Part shown: piece after piece, positions 26,716 through 36,264 of the stretch
Layout of the letters: each line of letters begins with the position of its first letter
How positions within the stretch are numbered: the stretch's first letter is position 1
DNA from: Bacillus_AD sp047238185
GTDB lineage: Bacteria > Bacillota > Bacilli > Bacillales > DSM-1321
NCBI RefSeq assembly: GCF_047238185.1
Contig: NZ_JBDFMI010000001.1
Location: 2,480,001 to 2,544,000, forward strand
DNA: 64,000 nucleotides
Reading direction: 5' to 3'
Translations under genes and position numbers: made by a program
Notes under the pieces: generated by a model
What the model saw: only the letters and a program-made list of their open reading frames with translations
The model's database searches: none
What the model was told of the DNA's origin: nothing

Positions 26716-27693
26716 ATGAAAAAGAAGTGGGCAATCATATTTGGTTCTTTTTTAACAATCCTTGCTCTATCAGGATGCGATTATAAAAGACCGCTCGTGT
26801 TTAGACCAAATGGTCCTGTTGCTCAAACACAAGCAAATACAATTAACTTTTCAGTAATCTTTATGATCATTATTCTGGTAGTTGTATGGGCGCTATTAGT
26901 TTACATGCTTATCAAATACCGGGCTTCAAAAGCTCCTAAAGATTATGAGCCGCCACATGATAAAGGGAATAAGTACCTTGAATTCACTTGGACAATTATT
27001 CCGATCATTATCGTGACGATCCTGTCTGTGGTAACAGTCGTAACCACAAACAAGGTGGAAAAAACTCCAGAAGGATATGAGAAGGATAAACCTTTAATTA
27101 TTTATGCTTCATCTTCCAACTGGAAATGGCATTTCAGTTATCCGGAAGAAGGAATTGAAACAGTCAACTATGTGAACATCCCGACGAAGCGTCCGGTACA
27201 ATTCCGCATTTATTCTTATGGTCCGATTACAAGTCTTTGGATTCCACAACTGGGCGGACAAAAATACGGTATGAGCAACATGGTTACCAAGCTGAACTTT
27301 GTAGCTGATAAACCGCAGTCCATGATGGGACGAAACTCCAACTTCAGCGGTCAAGGAACGGCCAAGATGGAATTCGAAGCACTATCAATGAGTCCTGCGG
27401 ATTTCGAAGAATGGGTTAACGATGTAAAAACGAACGAAAAGAAACTAACAGAAAAAGAATTTAATAAACTATTAAAAACACCTTATGTCGGCAGAAAATC
27501 TTATTCTTCCACTCACTTGAAATTCAGTCCACCGCCTGTAGAGCATAAAAACATGAAAGGTATGGACATGGATAATATGGACGGCATGGACCATATGGAT
27601 GATACGACGAATAAAGACGGAAGCGGCACTGACAAAAATGTGTTCGACAAAGAAAATAAAGGCAATGATGCTGGCGAGCACAGCAATCATTGA
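26716..27693 (+). CDS. qoxA: Cytochrome aa3 quinol oxidase subunit II
   Basis: A 325-residue lipoprotein (lipobox LSGC, Cys21) with two membrane helices (about 45-67 and 88-110) and an outer cupredoxin domain. The CuA ligands of cytochrome c oxidases are absent and NWKWHFSYPEEGIETVNY is the quinol oxidase signature. It forms the quinol-side subunit of the aa3-600 oxidase. The last 55 residues are a tail rich in Met, Asp, Asn and His (KGMDMDNMDGMDHMDD), not typical of B. subtilis QoxA. First gene of qoxABCD; ribosome binding site AAAGGGG. Confidence 0.95.
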   Translation: MKKKWAIIFGSFLTILALSGCDYKRPLVFRPNGPVAQTQANTINFSVIFMIIILVVVWALLVYMLIKYRASKAPKDYEPPHDKGNKYLEFTWTIIPIIIVTILSVVTVVTTNKVEKTPEGYEKDKPLIIYASSSNWKWHFSYPEEGIETVNYVNIPTKRPVQFRIYSYGPITSLWIPQLGGQKYGMSNMVTKLNFVADKPQSMMGRNSNFSGQGTAKMEFEALSMSPADFEEWVNDVKTNEKKLTEKEFNKLLKTPYVGRKSYSSTHLKFSPPPVEHKNMKGMDMDNMDGMDHMDDTTNKDGSGTDKNVFDKENKGNDAGEHSNH

Positions 27694-27738
27694 TAATGTC
27701 CGAACCTATTACAGCAATTGAGAAAGGAGTTACAAACT

Positions 27739-29694
27739 GTGAATTGGGATCAATTTAAAGTAGAAATGAGTCCGATGATTTATGGTGCATACGTCAGTAT
27801 TATTGTAGCTACACTGGCAATTTTAGTGGGTCTGACCTACTTTAAGAAATGGCGCTACTTGAAAGATGAATGGCTGACTACTGTTGACCACAAACGTATC
27901 GGGGTTATGTATATTATCTCCGCCCTGCTTATGCTATTCCGCGGAGGCGTAGATGCATTATTGATGAGAACACAGCTAGCAGCGCCGGATATGAAATTAT
28001 TGAACGCGCAGCATTACAATGAAATTTTCACCACACACGGTGTTATCATGATTTTATTCATGGCGATGCCTTTTATTCTGGGATTGATGAACATCGTTAT
28101 CCCATTGCAAATCGGGGCACGTGATGTTGCTTTCCCTTATTTGAATGCAATCAGCTTCTGGCTATTCTTTGCCGGGGCAATGCTTTTCAATATTTCATTC
28201 GTTATCGGGGGATCTCCCGACTCTGGTTGGTCTTCATACTTCCCATTGGCAAGTAATGAATTTAGCCCGACCGTAGGTAATAACTATTACAGTCTCGCGA
28301 TTCAGATATCGGGGATTGGTACACTGATGACGGGTATTAACTTCATCGTTACCATTCTTAAAATGAGAGCTCCCGGTATGAAATTGATGAAAATGCCAAT
28401 GTTCACTTGGTCTTCCCTGATCACTTGTATCATTATCGCATTTGCATTCCCAGTATTGACTGTAGCTCTTGCACTTATGATGTTTGACCGTTTATTCGGA
28501 ACCCAGTTCTTCTCCATGGCAAATGGCGGTAACGACATGCTTTGGGCTAACTTATTCTGGGTATGGGGCCACCCTGAGGTTTATATTGTAATCTTGCCGG
28601 CCTTCGGTATCTTCAGTGAAATCATTTCGACTTTTGCGAAGAAAAACCTGTACGGCTATAAATCGATGGTTATCTCGATGGTTGCCATTTCCATGTTGTC
28701 ATTCCTTGTATGGGTCCACCATTTCTATACAATGGGACAAGGCGCAATGGTCAACGGCTTCTTCTCGATCACAACGATGCTTATCGCAGTGCCGACCGGT
28801 GTTAAGATCTTTAACTGGCTGTTCACACTGCACAAAGGGAAAATTTCCTTCCCAACGCCAATGCTTTGGTCACTGGCTTTCATTCCGATCTTTACGTTCG
28901 GCGGCATTACAGGGGTTATGCTTGCCATGGCAAGTGCTGACTACCAATACCACAATACAATGTTCCTAGTGGCGCATTTCCACTACGTATTGATTCCTGG
29001 TACAGTATTCGGTGTAATCGCCGGCATGTACTTCTGGTTCCCGAAAATTTTCGGTTTCAGATTGAATGAAAAACTCGGCAAAATCAGTTTCTGGCTGATT
29101 GCCATCTGTTTCAATATTACGTTCCTTCCTCTATTCTTCTTAGGACTAGATGGTATGGCACGTCGCCAATACACATATTCAGCAGATTCTGGATTCTGGG
29201 GCTTGAACCTTACAGCAACAATTGGGGCTTTAGGTTTAACAGTCGGTTTCATCGTCCTTGTCTACAACATCTACTGGAGTGCCCGTTATGAGCCTAGAGA
29301 TAAGACTGGCGACCCATGGGATGGAAGAACACTTGAATGGTCAACACCGAGCCCTATTCCGGCTTACAACTTTGCCATTCAACCTGTTATCCCTGAAGAA
29401 GTGGATCATTCTGATGCATTCTGGGACCACAAAAAAGGCTTTGTCAATGTTTTCAAGGATGGTTATGAGGAAATTCATATGCCGAATGGCAGCTTTAAAC
29501 CATTCTTATTGTTTGTAGCATTCTTTGCTTTCGGATTCTTCATGGTATTCAGCATGTGGACTCCGGCAATCATTTTCGGCGTAGCTATTGCCGCCCTATT
29601 GATTGCACGTTCATTCCAAATCGATCACGGATTCCATATTTCAGCTAAAGAACTGGAAGAGACGGAAAGAAAATTGAGAGGTGAGACCCTATGA
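27739..29694 (+). CDS. qoxB: Cytochrome aa3 quinol oxidase subunit I
   Basis: A 651-residue catalytic subunit with about 14 membrane helices. WGHPEVYIVILPAFGIFSE has the CuB/cross-linked Tyr motif; HHFYTMG and HFHYVLIPG supply further CuB and haem ligands. It reduces oxygen to water using menaquinol and pumps protons. The start taken is GTG 27739 after AAAGGAG; a TTG at 27718 would sit upstream of that site. The stop overlaps the qoxC ATG (ATGA). Confidence 0.97.
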   Translation: MNWDQFKVEMSPMIYGAYVSIIVATLAILVGLTYFKKWRYLKDEWLTTVDHKRIGVMYIISALLMLFRGGVDALLMRTQLAAPDMKLLNAQHYNEIFTTHGVIMILFMAMPFILGLMNIVIPLQIGARDVAFPYLNAISFWLFFAGAMLFNISFVIGGSPDSGWSSYFPLASNEFSPTVGNNYYSLAIQISGIGTLMTGINFIVTILKMRAPGMKLMKMPMFTWSSLITCIIIAFAFPVLTVALALMMFDRLFGTQFFSMANGGNDMLWANLFWVWGHPEVYIVILPAFGIFSEIISTFAKKNLYGYKSMVISMVAISMLSFLVWVHHFYTMGQGAMVNGFFSITTMLIAVPTGVKIFNWLFTLHKGKISFPTPMLWSLAFIPIFTFGGITGVMLAMASADYQYHNTMFLVAHFHYVLIPGTVFGVIAGMYFWFPKIFGFRLNEKLGKISFWLIAICFNITFLPLFFLGLDGMARRQYTYSADSGFWGLNLTATIGALGLTVGFIVLVYNIYWSARYEPRDKTGDPWDGRTLEWSTPSPIPAYNFAIQPVIPEEVDHSDAFWDHKKGFVNVFKDGYEEIHMPNGSFKPFLLFVAFFAFGFFMVFSMWTPAIIFGVAIAALLIARSFQIDHGFHISAKELEETERKLRGETL

Positions 29695-30287
29695 AGATAA
29701 ACTCATCCTTACCGCTTGAATATAGTACAGAACAAAACCGTTTGCGTATCTTTGGTTTCTGGGTCTTCCTTGCAGCTGAAGTTGTATTGTTTGCCACTTT
29801 GTTTACGGTATATGCGATTCTTCACACAGGTACTGGCTCAGGCCCTACCGGCAAAGATATTTTTGAAATTTCCGGAGTCATCTGGGAGACATTCATACTG
29901 TTAACCAGTAGTTTTACAATCGGCTTGGCTGTCAACGCTATGCGCCTTGGCAATAAAAAAGCCATGCTTGCTTTCCTTGCCATTACTCTTCTACTGGGCC
30001 TTGGATTCTTGGGAATTGAAATCTCTGAATTCTTCGCTTATGTTGATGAAGGTGCAAAAATTTCAACAAGTGCGTTCCTATCAAGTTTGTTTGTAACACT
30101 CGGAACTCACGGTGCCCACGTAACATTCGGTTTCTTCTGGGGATTGATGATCTTTATCCAAATCGCAAAACGCGGTTTCAATGCGGATACTGCCAATAAA
30201 GCGTTCATTTTCTCTTTATACTGGCATTTCCTTGATGTTGTTTGGATCTTCATCTTCAGCTTTATTTACTTGAAAGGACTGATGTAA
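29691..30287 (+). CDS. qoxC: Cytochrome aa3 quinol oxidase subunit III
   Basis: A 198-residue subunit with five membrane helices, including LFVTLGTHGAHVTFGFFWG and YWHFLDVVWIFIF, the conserved subunit III motifs. It stabilises subunit I and supports oxygen access. Translationally coupled to qoxB by ATGA, with GAGAGGTG upstream. Confidence 0.96.
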   Translation: MKINSSLPLEYSTEQNRLRIFGFWVFLAAEVVLFATLFTVYAILHTGTGSGPTGKDIFEISGVIWETFILLTSSFTIGLAVNAMRLGNKKAMLAFLAITLLLGLGFLGIEISEFFAYVDEGAKISTSAFLSSLFVTLGTHGAHVTFGFFWGLMIFIQIAKRGFNADTANKAFIFSLYWHFLDVVWIFIFSFIYLKGLM

Positions 30288-30288
30288 C

Positions 30289-30570
30289 ATGTCAAAGCTA
30301 TTTCCAGTAGCACATATTATGGGCTTCTTAGCATCGATCGTGCTTACATTGGTTGCTTTGTTCGTATATTGGTTTGATGTCTCCTTTGGAGCGGGAATGG
30401 CAATCCTTTTCACAACTGCCATTCTCCAAGCCAGCGTCCAAGTATTCTTATTTATGCACGTAGGGGAATCTGAAGATAAGAGCTCCGTATATGTCAACCT
30501 AGGCTATGGTATTTTTGTAGCAATCGTAACCATTGCTGGATCATTATTCACATTGGTATGGGGTTGGTAA
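30289..30570 (+). CDS. qoxD: Cytochrome aa3 quinol oxidase subunit IV
   Basis: A 93-residue protein with three membrane helices and the AILQASVQVFLFMHVGE motif of the subunit IV family. It starts one base after the qoxC stop codon and ends the operon; a strong terminator follows. Confidence 0.95.
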   Translation: MSKLFPVAHIMGFLASIVLTLVALFVYWFDVSFGAGMAILFTTAILQASVQVFLFMHVGESEDKSSVYVNLGYGIFVAIVTIAGSLFTLVWGW

Positions 30571-30575
30571 TAACC

Positions 30576-30612
30576 AAAAAAGCTTGCGGGATATTTCCTG
30601 CAAGCTTTTTTT
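30576..30612 (+). terminator. Intrinsic terminator of qoxABCD
   Basis: AAAAAGCTTGC..GCAAGCTTTTTTT hairpin directly after qoxD. Confidence 0.9.
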
Positions 30613-30674
30613 ACAAAGACAATCGCTCTGCCCATTATTAATAACCCTGTCTTTTCTCTTAGTATATAAATAGT

Positions 30675-30706
30675 AAAAGAGCCTTCCGTGCTGGAAGGCT
30701 CTTTTA
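30675..30706. terminator. Bidirectional terminator, ktrD side
   Basis: AAAAGAGCCTTCC loop GGAAGGCTCTTTT between the qox operon and the convergent ktrD. Confidence 0.85.
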
Positions 30707-30739
30707 CTGCTTATCGCTCTAAATCGCCAATAAACGCCC

Positions 30740-32092
30740 CTATCCAATGATCACTCGCTCTTCAGGGTATCTGTACCCCATTCGCTTTTCCTTTCCTCCT
30801 ATCATAAAGAGAAAGCTAATAATGCCTATTCGCCCGATAAACATTAGAAGGATCAGTATCAATTTACCGAAAGTGGACAAGTCCGGTGTGATTCCCATGC
30901 TCATCCCTGTCGTACCAAATGCGGAACATACCTCAAATATAATTTCTGTCAGTGAGAATGGCTCTGTCACCGTCAGAAGGATAATGGATGTCGAACACAT
31001 CATGAAGGCCATTAATGTAACAACCATCGATCTGCGGACATCTTCCAAGGATATTTCCCTTTTAAATATGGTGATATGCCTGTTGCCTTTCGCAAAATTA
31101 AACAAGAATAGCATATTGATAGCAAAGGTAGTCGTTCTGATCCCCCCTCCCACAGAGCTTGGTGAGGCGCCTATGAACATTAACCCGCTCATAATCAATA
31201 GAGTTGGCTGCTGGAACTGGCTGACATCCATAGTGGTCAGCCCGCCGCTTCTTGTGGACACCGATTGGAACAAAGCATAAAAGAAACTCTCATGCCAGCT
31301 TTTTCCGCTGAAATACGAAGTAGATTCCAAGACTAAAATAATGAATGTACCGAATACAATCAAAAAAAGGAACGTCACCGAAGTCAATTTCGTGAAAAGA
31401 GTGAACTTGAACGTTTGGTCTGTTCTTCTCGATAGGAAATTTTTAACTTCTATCAATACCGGAAAACCGATAGCCCCTAAAATGATCAGAACAATATTTA
31501 TAAATTGCACAAAGTAATCCTTCGCATATGGCACCAGCGAATTCCCTGTTATATCGAAGCCTCCGTTTGTAGTTGCACTTATGCTCATAAACAATCCATG
31601 TAAAAAGGCTTCACTCCAACTGCCAAAATAGTTCAGGAAATAGAATCCGAGACTGAGTGCGCCGATTAATTCAATCGTAATAATCAGGAATAATACCTGA
31701 CGAAGCAACGCAACAAGCCCTGACAGCGAATATTGATTCTGGTCTGTCATTATCAATCTTCTTTCCTTTAAACCAATTTTCCTCTTGAATAACAGCCACA
31801 TAAATGTCCCTAATGTCATAATGCCGATGCCGCCAAATTGAAGGACAAACATCAGGATGAAATACCCCGGTACACTGAACGTTGCAGAAAGATCCACGGT
31901 CGTCAGGCCCGTAACACTCACAGCGCTTGCCGCTACAAATAGCGCATCAACGAAGGACAAATCAACACCCGGCTTCAACGCTACAGGAAGCTTCAGCAAT
32001 AATGTCGATACCGTCACAGCAATGAGATAAAAAATGACAATAAGCTGAGCAGGAGTCAATTGATTTCTGTGTTTTTTCTTTAATATCTGCAT
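30740..32092 (-). CDS. ktrD: Potassium uptake channel subunit KtrD/KtrB
   Basis: A 450-residue TrkH/KtrB-type ion-conducting subunit with four M1-P-M2 repeats. The filter-region sequences are SAVSVTGLT, ISATTNGGF, STRSGGL and SAFGTTGMS. It works with a cytoplasmic KtrC-type RCK protein, which is not encoded here; in B. subtilis ktrD is likewise unlinked to ktrC. ATG 32092 follows GAGAGGG. Confidence 0.93.
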   Translation of the reverse strand: MQILKKKHRNQLTPAQLIVIFYLIAVTVSTLLLKLPVALKPGVDLSFVDALFVAASAVSVTGLTTVDLSATFSVPGYFILMFVLQFGGIGIMTLGTFMWLLFKRKIGLKERRLIMTDQNQYSLSGLVALLRQVLFLIITIELIGALSLGFYFLNYFGSWSEAFLHGLFMSISATTNGGFDITGNSLVPYAKDYFVQFINIVLIILGAIGFPVLIEVKNFLSRRTDQTFKFTLFTKLTSVTFLFLIVFGTFIILVLESTSYFSGKSWHESFFYALFQSVSTRSGGLTTMDVSQFQQPTLLIMSGLMFIGASPSSVGGGIRTTTFAINMLFLFNFAKGNRHITIFKREISLEDVRRSMVVTLMAFMMCSTSIILLTVTEPFSLTEIIFEVCSAFGTTGMSMGITPDLSTFGKLILILLMFIGRIGIISFLFMIGGKEKRMGYRYPEERVIIG

Positions 32093-32226
32093 AACAAAAC
32101 CCTCTCACCTTACCCGAAACTAATACAAACTCCTTCTATTGTAGATTGTCTATCGAGTGTTTGTCCATTTCTTCTTCATTTTTATTTCTGTACCCGTTTT
32201 TCCGGAACTAAAGAACCGCTGAAAAC

Positions 32227-32267
32227 AAAAAGCACAACGGCTTCTCTGAGACGAATGCCGTTGTGCT
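32227..32267 (-). terminator. Intrinsic terminator after the yvlD-like gene
   Basis: Minus-strand AGCACAACGGC..GCCGTTGTGCT followed by TTTTTG. Confidence 0.85.
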
Positions 32268-32274
32268 CATAATA

Positions 32275-32604
32275 TTAATCTTTTCCACGCAGTGCAGATT
32301 GCACAAGGCTAAGAAGGATGCTCCCCAATAATGCCCCCCAAAATGAAGAAACGGTAAAACCGCTTATGAATTGGGATGCCAGGAAGAATATCAACGCATT
32401 GATAACGAATGAAAATAATCCAAACGTCAATAATGTGATGGGCAACGAAAGGAGATGCAAAATCGGCTTCACAAAAATATTAAGAATGCCAATTATAAAA
32501 ACAGCGATCAATGCCGTTTTATAATCTTCGATGGTAATGCCCGGCAGCACATAATCAATGCCAAGCAACGCCAAACCGCTTATTAAAAATCGGATGATAA
32601 ACAT
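32275..32604 (-). CDS. YvlD-like small membrane protein (phage holin family IV-like)
   Basis: A 109-residue protein with four membrane helices, similar to B. subtilis YvlD and annotated in databases as holin-like. No lysin or phage gene is nearby, so a phage role is unlikely; YvlD relatives link to envelope stress. ATG 32604 follows CGGAGGAAGG. It lies between the ktrD and oxidoreductase genes with its own terminator. Confidence 0.8.
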   Translation of the reverse strand: MFIIRFLISGLALLGIDYVLPGITIEDYKTALIAVFIIGILNIFVKPILHLLSLPITLLTFGLFSFVINALIFFLASQFISGFTVSSFWGALLGSILLSLVQSALRGKD

Positions 32605-32715
32605 AGCCTTCCTCCGTTAATACTGAAATGGATGTTTCTTTCATTCAGTATATACAAAATGAAACGAGCTGTGAACACCGTATTTCTTCAATTAAACCGA
32701 ACGTGGCTCTATAAG

Positions 32716-33954
32716 TCAAACAGCGCTTTCCTCCGGGTGAAGCACTGGACGCTCTTTCAAATAAAGATAGGCATCTTCATTTTTTCCGGAAACAATCAAA
32801 TCCCTGATAATCTGAGACAGGATGATGCTGTACACAGTCCCGTTTCCTCCGTATCCCCTTAAGAAATAGCTATTAGGGTAATCTTCGTAAATCCCTATGG
32901 TAGGGAGTCCATCATGCGTTTCTCCAAAAAAGGCTCCCCAATAATATTCCGCTACTGCTTTTCCCTTCAGTTCAGGAAACATAGTAAAAATCTTCTCCAT
33001 CAATAGATCCCTTTTATGGATGATCATACTGTCACGCTTACCCAGCTTGGTCGTTGTTTCATCCAGCCCCCCGAAAACAATCCTGCCATCGACTGTTCTT
33101 CGTGCATAAATGTATGGTCTGGCTGTTTCCCAGAGCATCATATTATCATGCCATCCTTTAATATCCCCGACAGGATTCGTGGCCAATGCATAGGAGCTGA
33201 CAATCGCCCCATTTGGATCTCGGACTTCTTCTTGTGCTTCATAGCCAGTGGCATAAATAATATGTTTTGCTTTTATGGCAAAGCCTTTATCGGTATATAG
33301 TATATCCCCCTCCGGCGTACGCTTTCGCCCATTGATTTTCGTCCTTTCAAACACCAGAGTTCCTTTTGTATGTGCATAATGGATTAAAAGGTGTGCATGC
33401 TTAAAAGGATTGATTTCTGCATCATTTCCGGTCACGATCGCCCCTTCTTTACTGAAGGAAAAATGCTTTTCAATCATATCTTTTGTATAGTACTCAACCG
33501 GAAAACCATATTTTTGAAGCGTATCATACTCTTCTTTCAAACTGTCCACATCTTCTAATTGCGATGCGAAATACAGGCTTTTCCGAATGACTAAATCCGA
33601 ATTCTGTGCGAGCGATGGGACAACTGTATCGCTCAACGTCTTAATCGCTTCAAGGCATAGCTTATAATGCCGGACTGCAGCTTCTTCCCCAAAAGTGCGT
33701 ATTAAGGCACTTAGCATTTTGTCATTTGAATATTGAAGCAAGCCGGTGTTGGATGAGGTGCTTCCACCTGCAATTTCTCGCTTATCGATCAGTGCGACCT
33801 TTAATCCTTGATCAGCTAAAAAATAGGCGCAATGGGCACCTGATGATCCACTGCCGACAATCAGAACGTCGCAATTCAGATTTTCCTCTAATTCCGGGTA
33901 AGAGTATCCGGAAAATGTTGTATCCCAAAATGTTTTCCCGCTAGACAAGTCCAT
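32716..33954 (-). CDS. FAD-dependent amino/amine oxidoreductase (DAO family)
   Basis: A 412-residue flavoprotein. CDVLIVGSGSSGAHCAYFL near the N terminus is the Rossmann GxGxxG motif, and REIAGGSTSSNTGLLQYSN and GLPTIGIYED are typical of DAO-fold oxidases such as OrdL/PuuB. It likely oxidises an amine or amino acid, substrate unknown. ATG 33954 is 7 bases after GAGGAGA; the ATG at 33960 is too close to it. No partner gene is present. Confidence 0.83.
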   Translation of the reverse strand: MDLSSGKTFWDTTFSGYSYPELEENLNCDVLIVGSGSSGAHCAYFLADQGLKVALIDKREIAGGSTSSNTGLLQYSNDKMLSALIRTFGEEAAVRHYKLCLEAIKTLSDTVVPSLAQNSDLVIRKSLYFASQLEDVDSLKEEYDTLQKYGFPVEYYTKDMIEKHFSFSKEGAIVTGNDAEINPFKHAHLLIHYAHTKGTLVFERTKINGRKRTPEGDILYTDKGFAIKAKHIIYATGYEAQEEVRDPNGAIVSSYALATNPVGDIKGWHDNMMLWETARPYIYARRTVDGRIVFGGLDETTTKLGKRDSMIIHKRDLLMEKIFTMFPELKGKAVAEYYWGAFFGETHDGLPTIGIYEDYPNSYFLRGYGGNGTVYSIILSQIIRDLIVSGKNEDAYLYLKERPVLHPEESAV

Positions 33955-34082
33955 CTTCATTCTCCTCTATATTGATCTTAGTTTATATAGTTCCTTTTTT
34001 TCTCGATAAACAAACATATTTTTCAACGCTGTCATTATTTATCGGTGTTTTCATTTATAGGCATGATTGCCACCAAAGAGGC

Positions 34083-34112
34083 TTCATAGAACATCCCAAA
34101 GCGACCATACTA
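34083..34112 (+). promoter_or_regulatory. Candidate sigma-G promoter of the SASP gene
   Basis: TTCATA (34083-34088), 17-base spacer, CATACTA (34106-34112). The -10 is a perfect match to the sigma-G/sigma-F type and the position, about 45 bases from the start codon, fits forespore expression. Confidence 0.6.
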
Positions 34113-34159
34113 AGCTTACAGAGGCAACTCTGTAAAACAAATAAAGGAGTGTTTATACT

Positions 34160-34348
34160 ATGTCTTCAAGTAATAAGTTATTGGTGCCGGGTGTAGAACA
34201 AATGCTTAACCAATATAAATACGAAATCGCACAGGAATTCGGCGTGACTCTAGGTTCAGATACAACTGCACGTGCAAATGGATCAGTAGGCGGAGAGATC
34301 ACTAAACGTTTGGTCCAACAAGCACAGTCACAATTATCAGGAAAATAA
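34160..34348 (+). CDS. Small acid-soluble spore protein, alpha/beta type
   Basis: A 62-residue SASP that coats and protects spore DNA. It has the two conserved blocks: the germination protease cleavage region (KYEIAQEFGV) and the DNA-binding GSVGGEITKRLVQQA. The leader has AAAGGAG and a sigma-G-like promoter. This gene is direct evidence for an endospore former. Confidence 0.96.
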   Translation: MSSSNKLLVPGVEQMLNQYKYEIAQEFGVTLGSDTTARANGSVGGEITKRLVQQAQSQLSGK

Positions 34349-34375
34349 ACCATACAACTTCATATCTATTGGCTT

Positions 34376-34406
34376 AAAAGGCATCCTGCATGGATGCCTT
34401 TTATTT
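34376..34406 (+). terminator. Intrinsic terminator after the SASP gene
   Basis: AAAAGGCATCC loop GGATGCCTTTT. Confidence 0.85.
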
Positions 34407-34553
34407 GCACCGAGATTAGCCAAACTGGCCCGATTCCATCTATCCTTCTCGGTGGTCTATTTAGTGCAATCTTTTCCTTTAAAGGTTTCGCAAAGGGGTT
34501 TCATTATATTTGTCGAATTATTTTTAAAAAGGACTAAACAAGAAAGGAAGTGA

Positions 34554-35366
34554 ATGATCGTGACATTCCTCACAGAAAAAATCAGCATAGCACTCCAACA
34601 GATTGATTTGCTTGCGACTACAAATAAAATGAAGGCAATAGAAGCACGTGACCACAATCCAATGGGCATCTCGGTTAGACCATTTGGCCATGCTGTTGCT
34701 TATTCCTCCATTAAAATGCCCGGCCCATCCTTTAACGTGGTAAAAGGTTGGACCGATGAGGACCGTTACCTACTGGGGGACATTTTGACGCATTATAAAG
34801 ATTTGCAAATTCCTGTTAGGTTCGAGCTTTCCCCCGCGACCGTAACACCGGCAACTTTATCTGTCATTGGATCGGCTGGCTTGCAGCAAACTGGTTTCCA
34901 CACAGTGTTGTACATGTCCGGCAAAATGCCAAAAATGGATTCATTCGATAATGGATCAGCCTTCGAAATAAAAGAAGTTATAAAAGACATAGACTTTTCT
35001 ACATATGCATCCATTTATACAGAAGGATTCAGTATGCCTTCCTATCTAACAGATGAAGTCATGGAAAATAATAAATGCCTGGATCCGTCCCATTGGCATT
35101 TATACATCATATACGATAAAACAGTCCCTGCCGGAGTTGCCGCCATGTATTTAAATGGCGTTCATGCTTATCTGTCAGCTGCCACTATAGCTAAACCATA
35201 CAGAAATAGAGGGATGCATTCATACCTGATAAAGCATCGGCTTCAAGCGGCAATTGATCATGGCTGTACTCTTATTGTTTCCCAGGCCGCCTATAACAGT
35301 ACTTCGATGCGTAACATGCTGAAATCCGGAATGCAGATAGCATACAATTCATTTACCTGGGGATAA
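34554..35366 (+). CDS. GNAT-family acetyltransferase
   Basis: A 270-residue protein. The C-terminal 130 residues form a GNAT domain with the acetyl-CoA loop (ATIAKPYRNRGMHSYLIKHRL, motif A) and SQAAYNSTSMRNMLKSGM (motif B). The N-terminal half is another domain, as in two-domain GNAT proteins. Substrate unknown. ATG 34554 follows AAAGGAAGTG. A TTTGTCGAAT sequence (34509-34518) upstream resembles a Spo0A box. Confidence 0.8.
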   Translation: MIVTFLTEKISIALQQIDLLATTNKMKAIEARDHNPMGISVRPFGHAVAYSSIKMPGPSFNVVKGWTDEDRYLLGDILTHYKDLQIPVRFELSPATVTPATLSVIGSAGLQQTGFHTVLYMSGKMPKMDSFDNGSAFEIKEVIKDIDFSTYASIYTEGFSMPSYLTDEVMENNKCLDPSHWHLYIIYDKTVPAGVAAMYLNGVHAYLSAATIAKPYRNRGMHSYLIKHRLQAAIDHGCTLIVSQAAYNSTSMRNMLKSGMQIAYNSFTWG

Positions 35367-35378
35367 CATAACGGATGG

Positions 35379-35415
35379 AAAAAAGAGGGTTTCCGATTGG
35401 AAACCCTCTTTTTTA
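35379..35415. terminator. Bidirectional intrinsic terminator
   Basis: AAAAAAGAGGGTTTCC loop GGAAACCCTCTTTTTT between the GNAT gene and terC. Confidence 0.9.
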
Positions 35416-36192
35416 TTCGATTCCTTCTTCCTTCACTTGCCCTTTCTTCTCTTTAGAGAAAAAGAAGCCAATGAGGACAATCCCAATCAGAACACCCCAG
35501 AATATGACTTTCCACAATAAGGATTCAGGGAATTCATGGGGAATCATGCCGATAGACGGATGCGCCAATGTAAATACAGCCAATTTGACGCCAACCCAGC
35601 CAACAATGAAAAATGCTGCTGTTTCAAGGCTAGGTCGTTTATGCAATAAATCAACAAACATATGGGCTGCAAACCGCATGATTACGACACCTATAAACCC
35701 TCCAAGGAACATAACGATGAATTGTGCACCATCAATGTCGCCTACGGAGAACCAGCCGGTTGCAGGCAATGTCTTCGCCAATACTACAGCAGCCAGCATG
35801 GAATCAACTGCAAAAGCAATATCCGCCAATTCGACCTTGGCGACAGTCATCCAAAATCCGGAACCTTTTTTTGGACCCGTTTCCATCTCAGGCAATTCGT
35901 CCTTCTTTGTATACTTCTTGTAAATATGGTGGATCGCGATAAAAATCAAGTACACAGCTCCGATTGCCTGAACCTGCCAAACGTTAACCAGATAAGAAAT
36001 CAAGAACAAACTTCCGATCCTGAAGATAAAAGCACCTAACAAACCATAGAACAACGCTTTTTTCCGTTCTTCAGGCGGTAAATGTTTAACCATGACTGCA
36101 AGAACTACCGCATTATCCGCCGCAAGGATTCCTTCCAGTACGATCAATACGAGCAGTACCCAGCCATACTCCAAAAATATTGCTGCTTCCAT
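35413..36192 (-). CDS. TerC-family membrane protein, probable manganese exporter (YkoY-like)
   Basis: A 259-residue protein with about seven membrane helices and the TerC metal-site sequences EGILAADNAVVLAVM and VELADIAFAVDSMLAAV. Relatives YkoY, YceF and MeeF export manganese and help load metal into secreted proteins. ATG 36192 follows GGAGG at 8 bases; a frame extension to 36291 runs back through the leader terminator. The manganese riboswitch directly upstream strongly supports the assignment. Confidence 0.9.
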   Translation of the reverse strand: MEAAIFLEYGWVLLVLIVLEGILAADNAVVLAVMVKHLPPEERKKALFYGLLGAFIFRIGSLFLISYLVNVWQVQAIGAVYLIFIAIHHIYKKYTKKDELPEMETGPKKGSGFWMTVAKVELADIAFAVDSMLAAVVLAKTLPATGWFSVGDIDGAQFIVMFLGGFIGVVIMRFAAHMFVDLLHKRPSLETAAFFIVGWVGVKLAVFTLAHPSIGMIPHEFPESLLWKVIFWGVLIGIVLIGFFFSKEKKGQVKEEGIE

Positions 36193-36264
36193 TCCTTCAA
36201 CCTCCATTACTAGTGTTCTACTTTCGAGCCAAATGTAATGAGTTAAATTATGGATTGGAGACAA

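Noticed and set aside
32275..32604. Holin-like name as a sign of prophage
   Set aside because: No lysin, structural or integrase gene nearby; YvlD proteins are chromosomal.
34509..34518. TTTGTCGAAT as a Spo0A box
   Set aside because: One short match near a GNAT gene is not enough evidence in an AT-rich genome.
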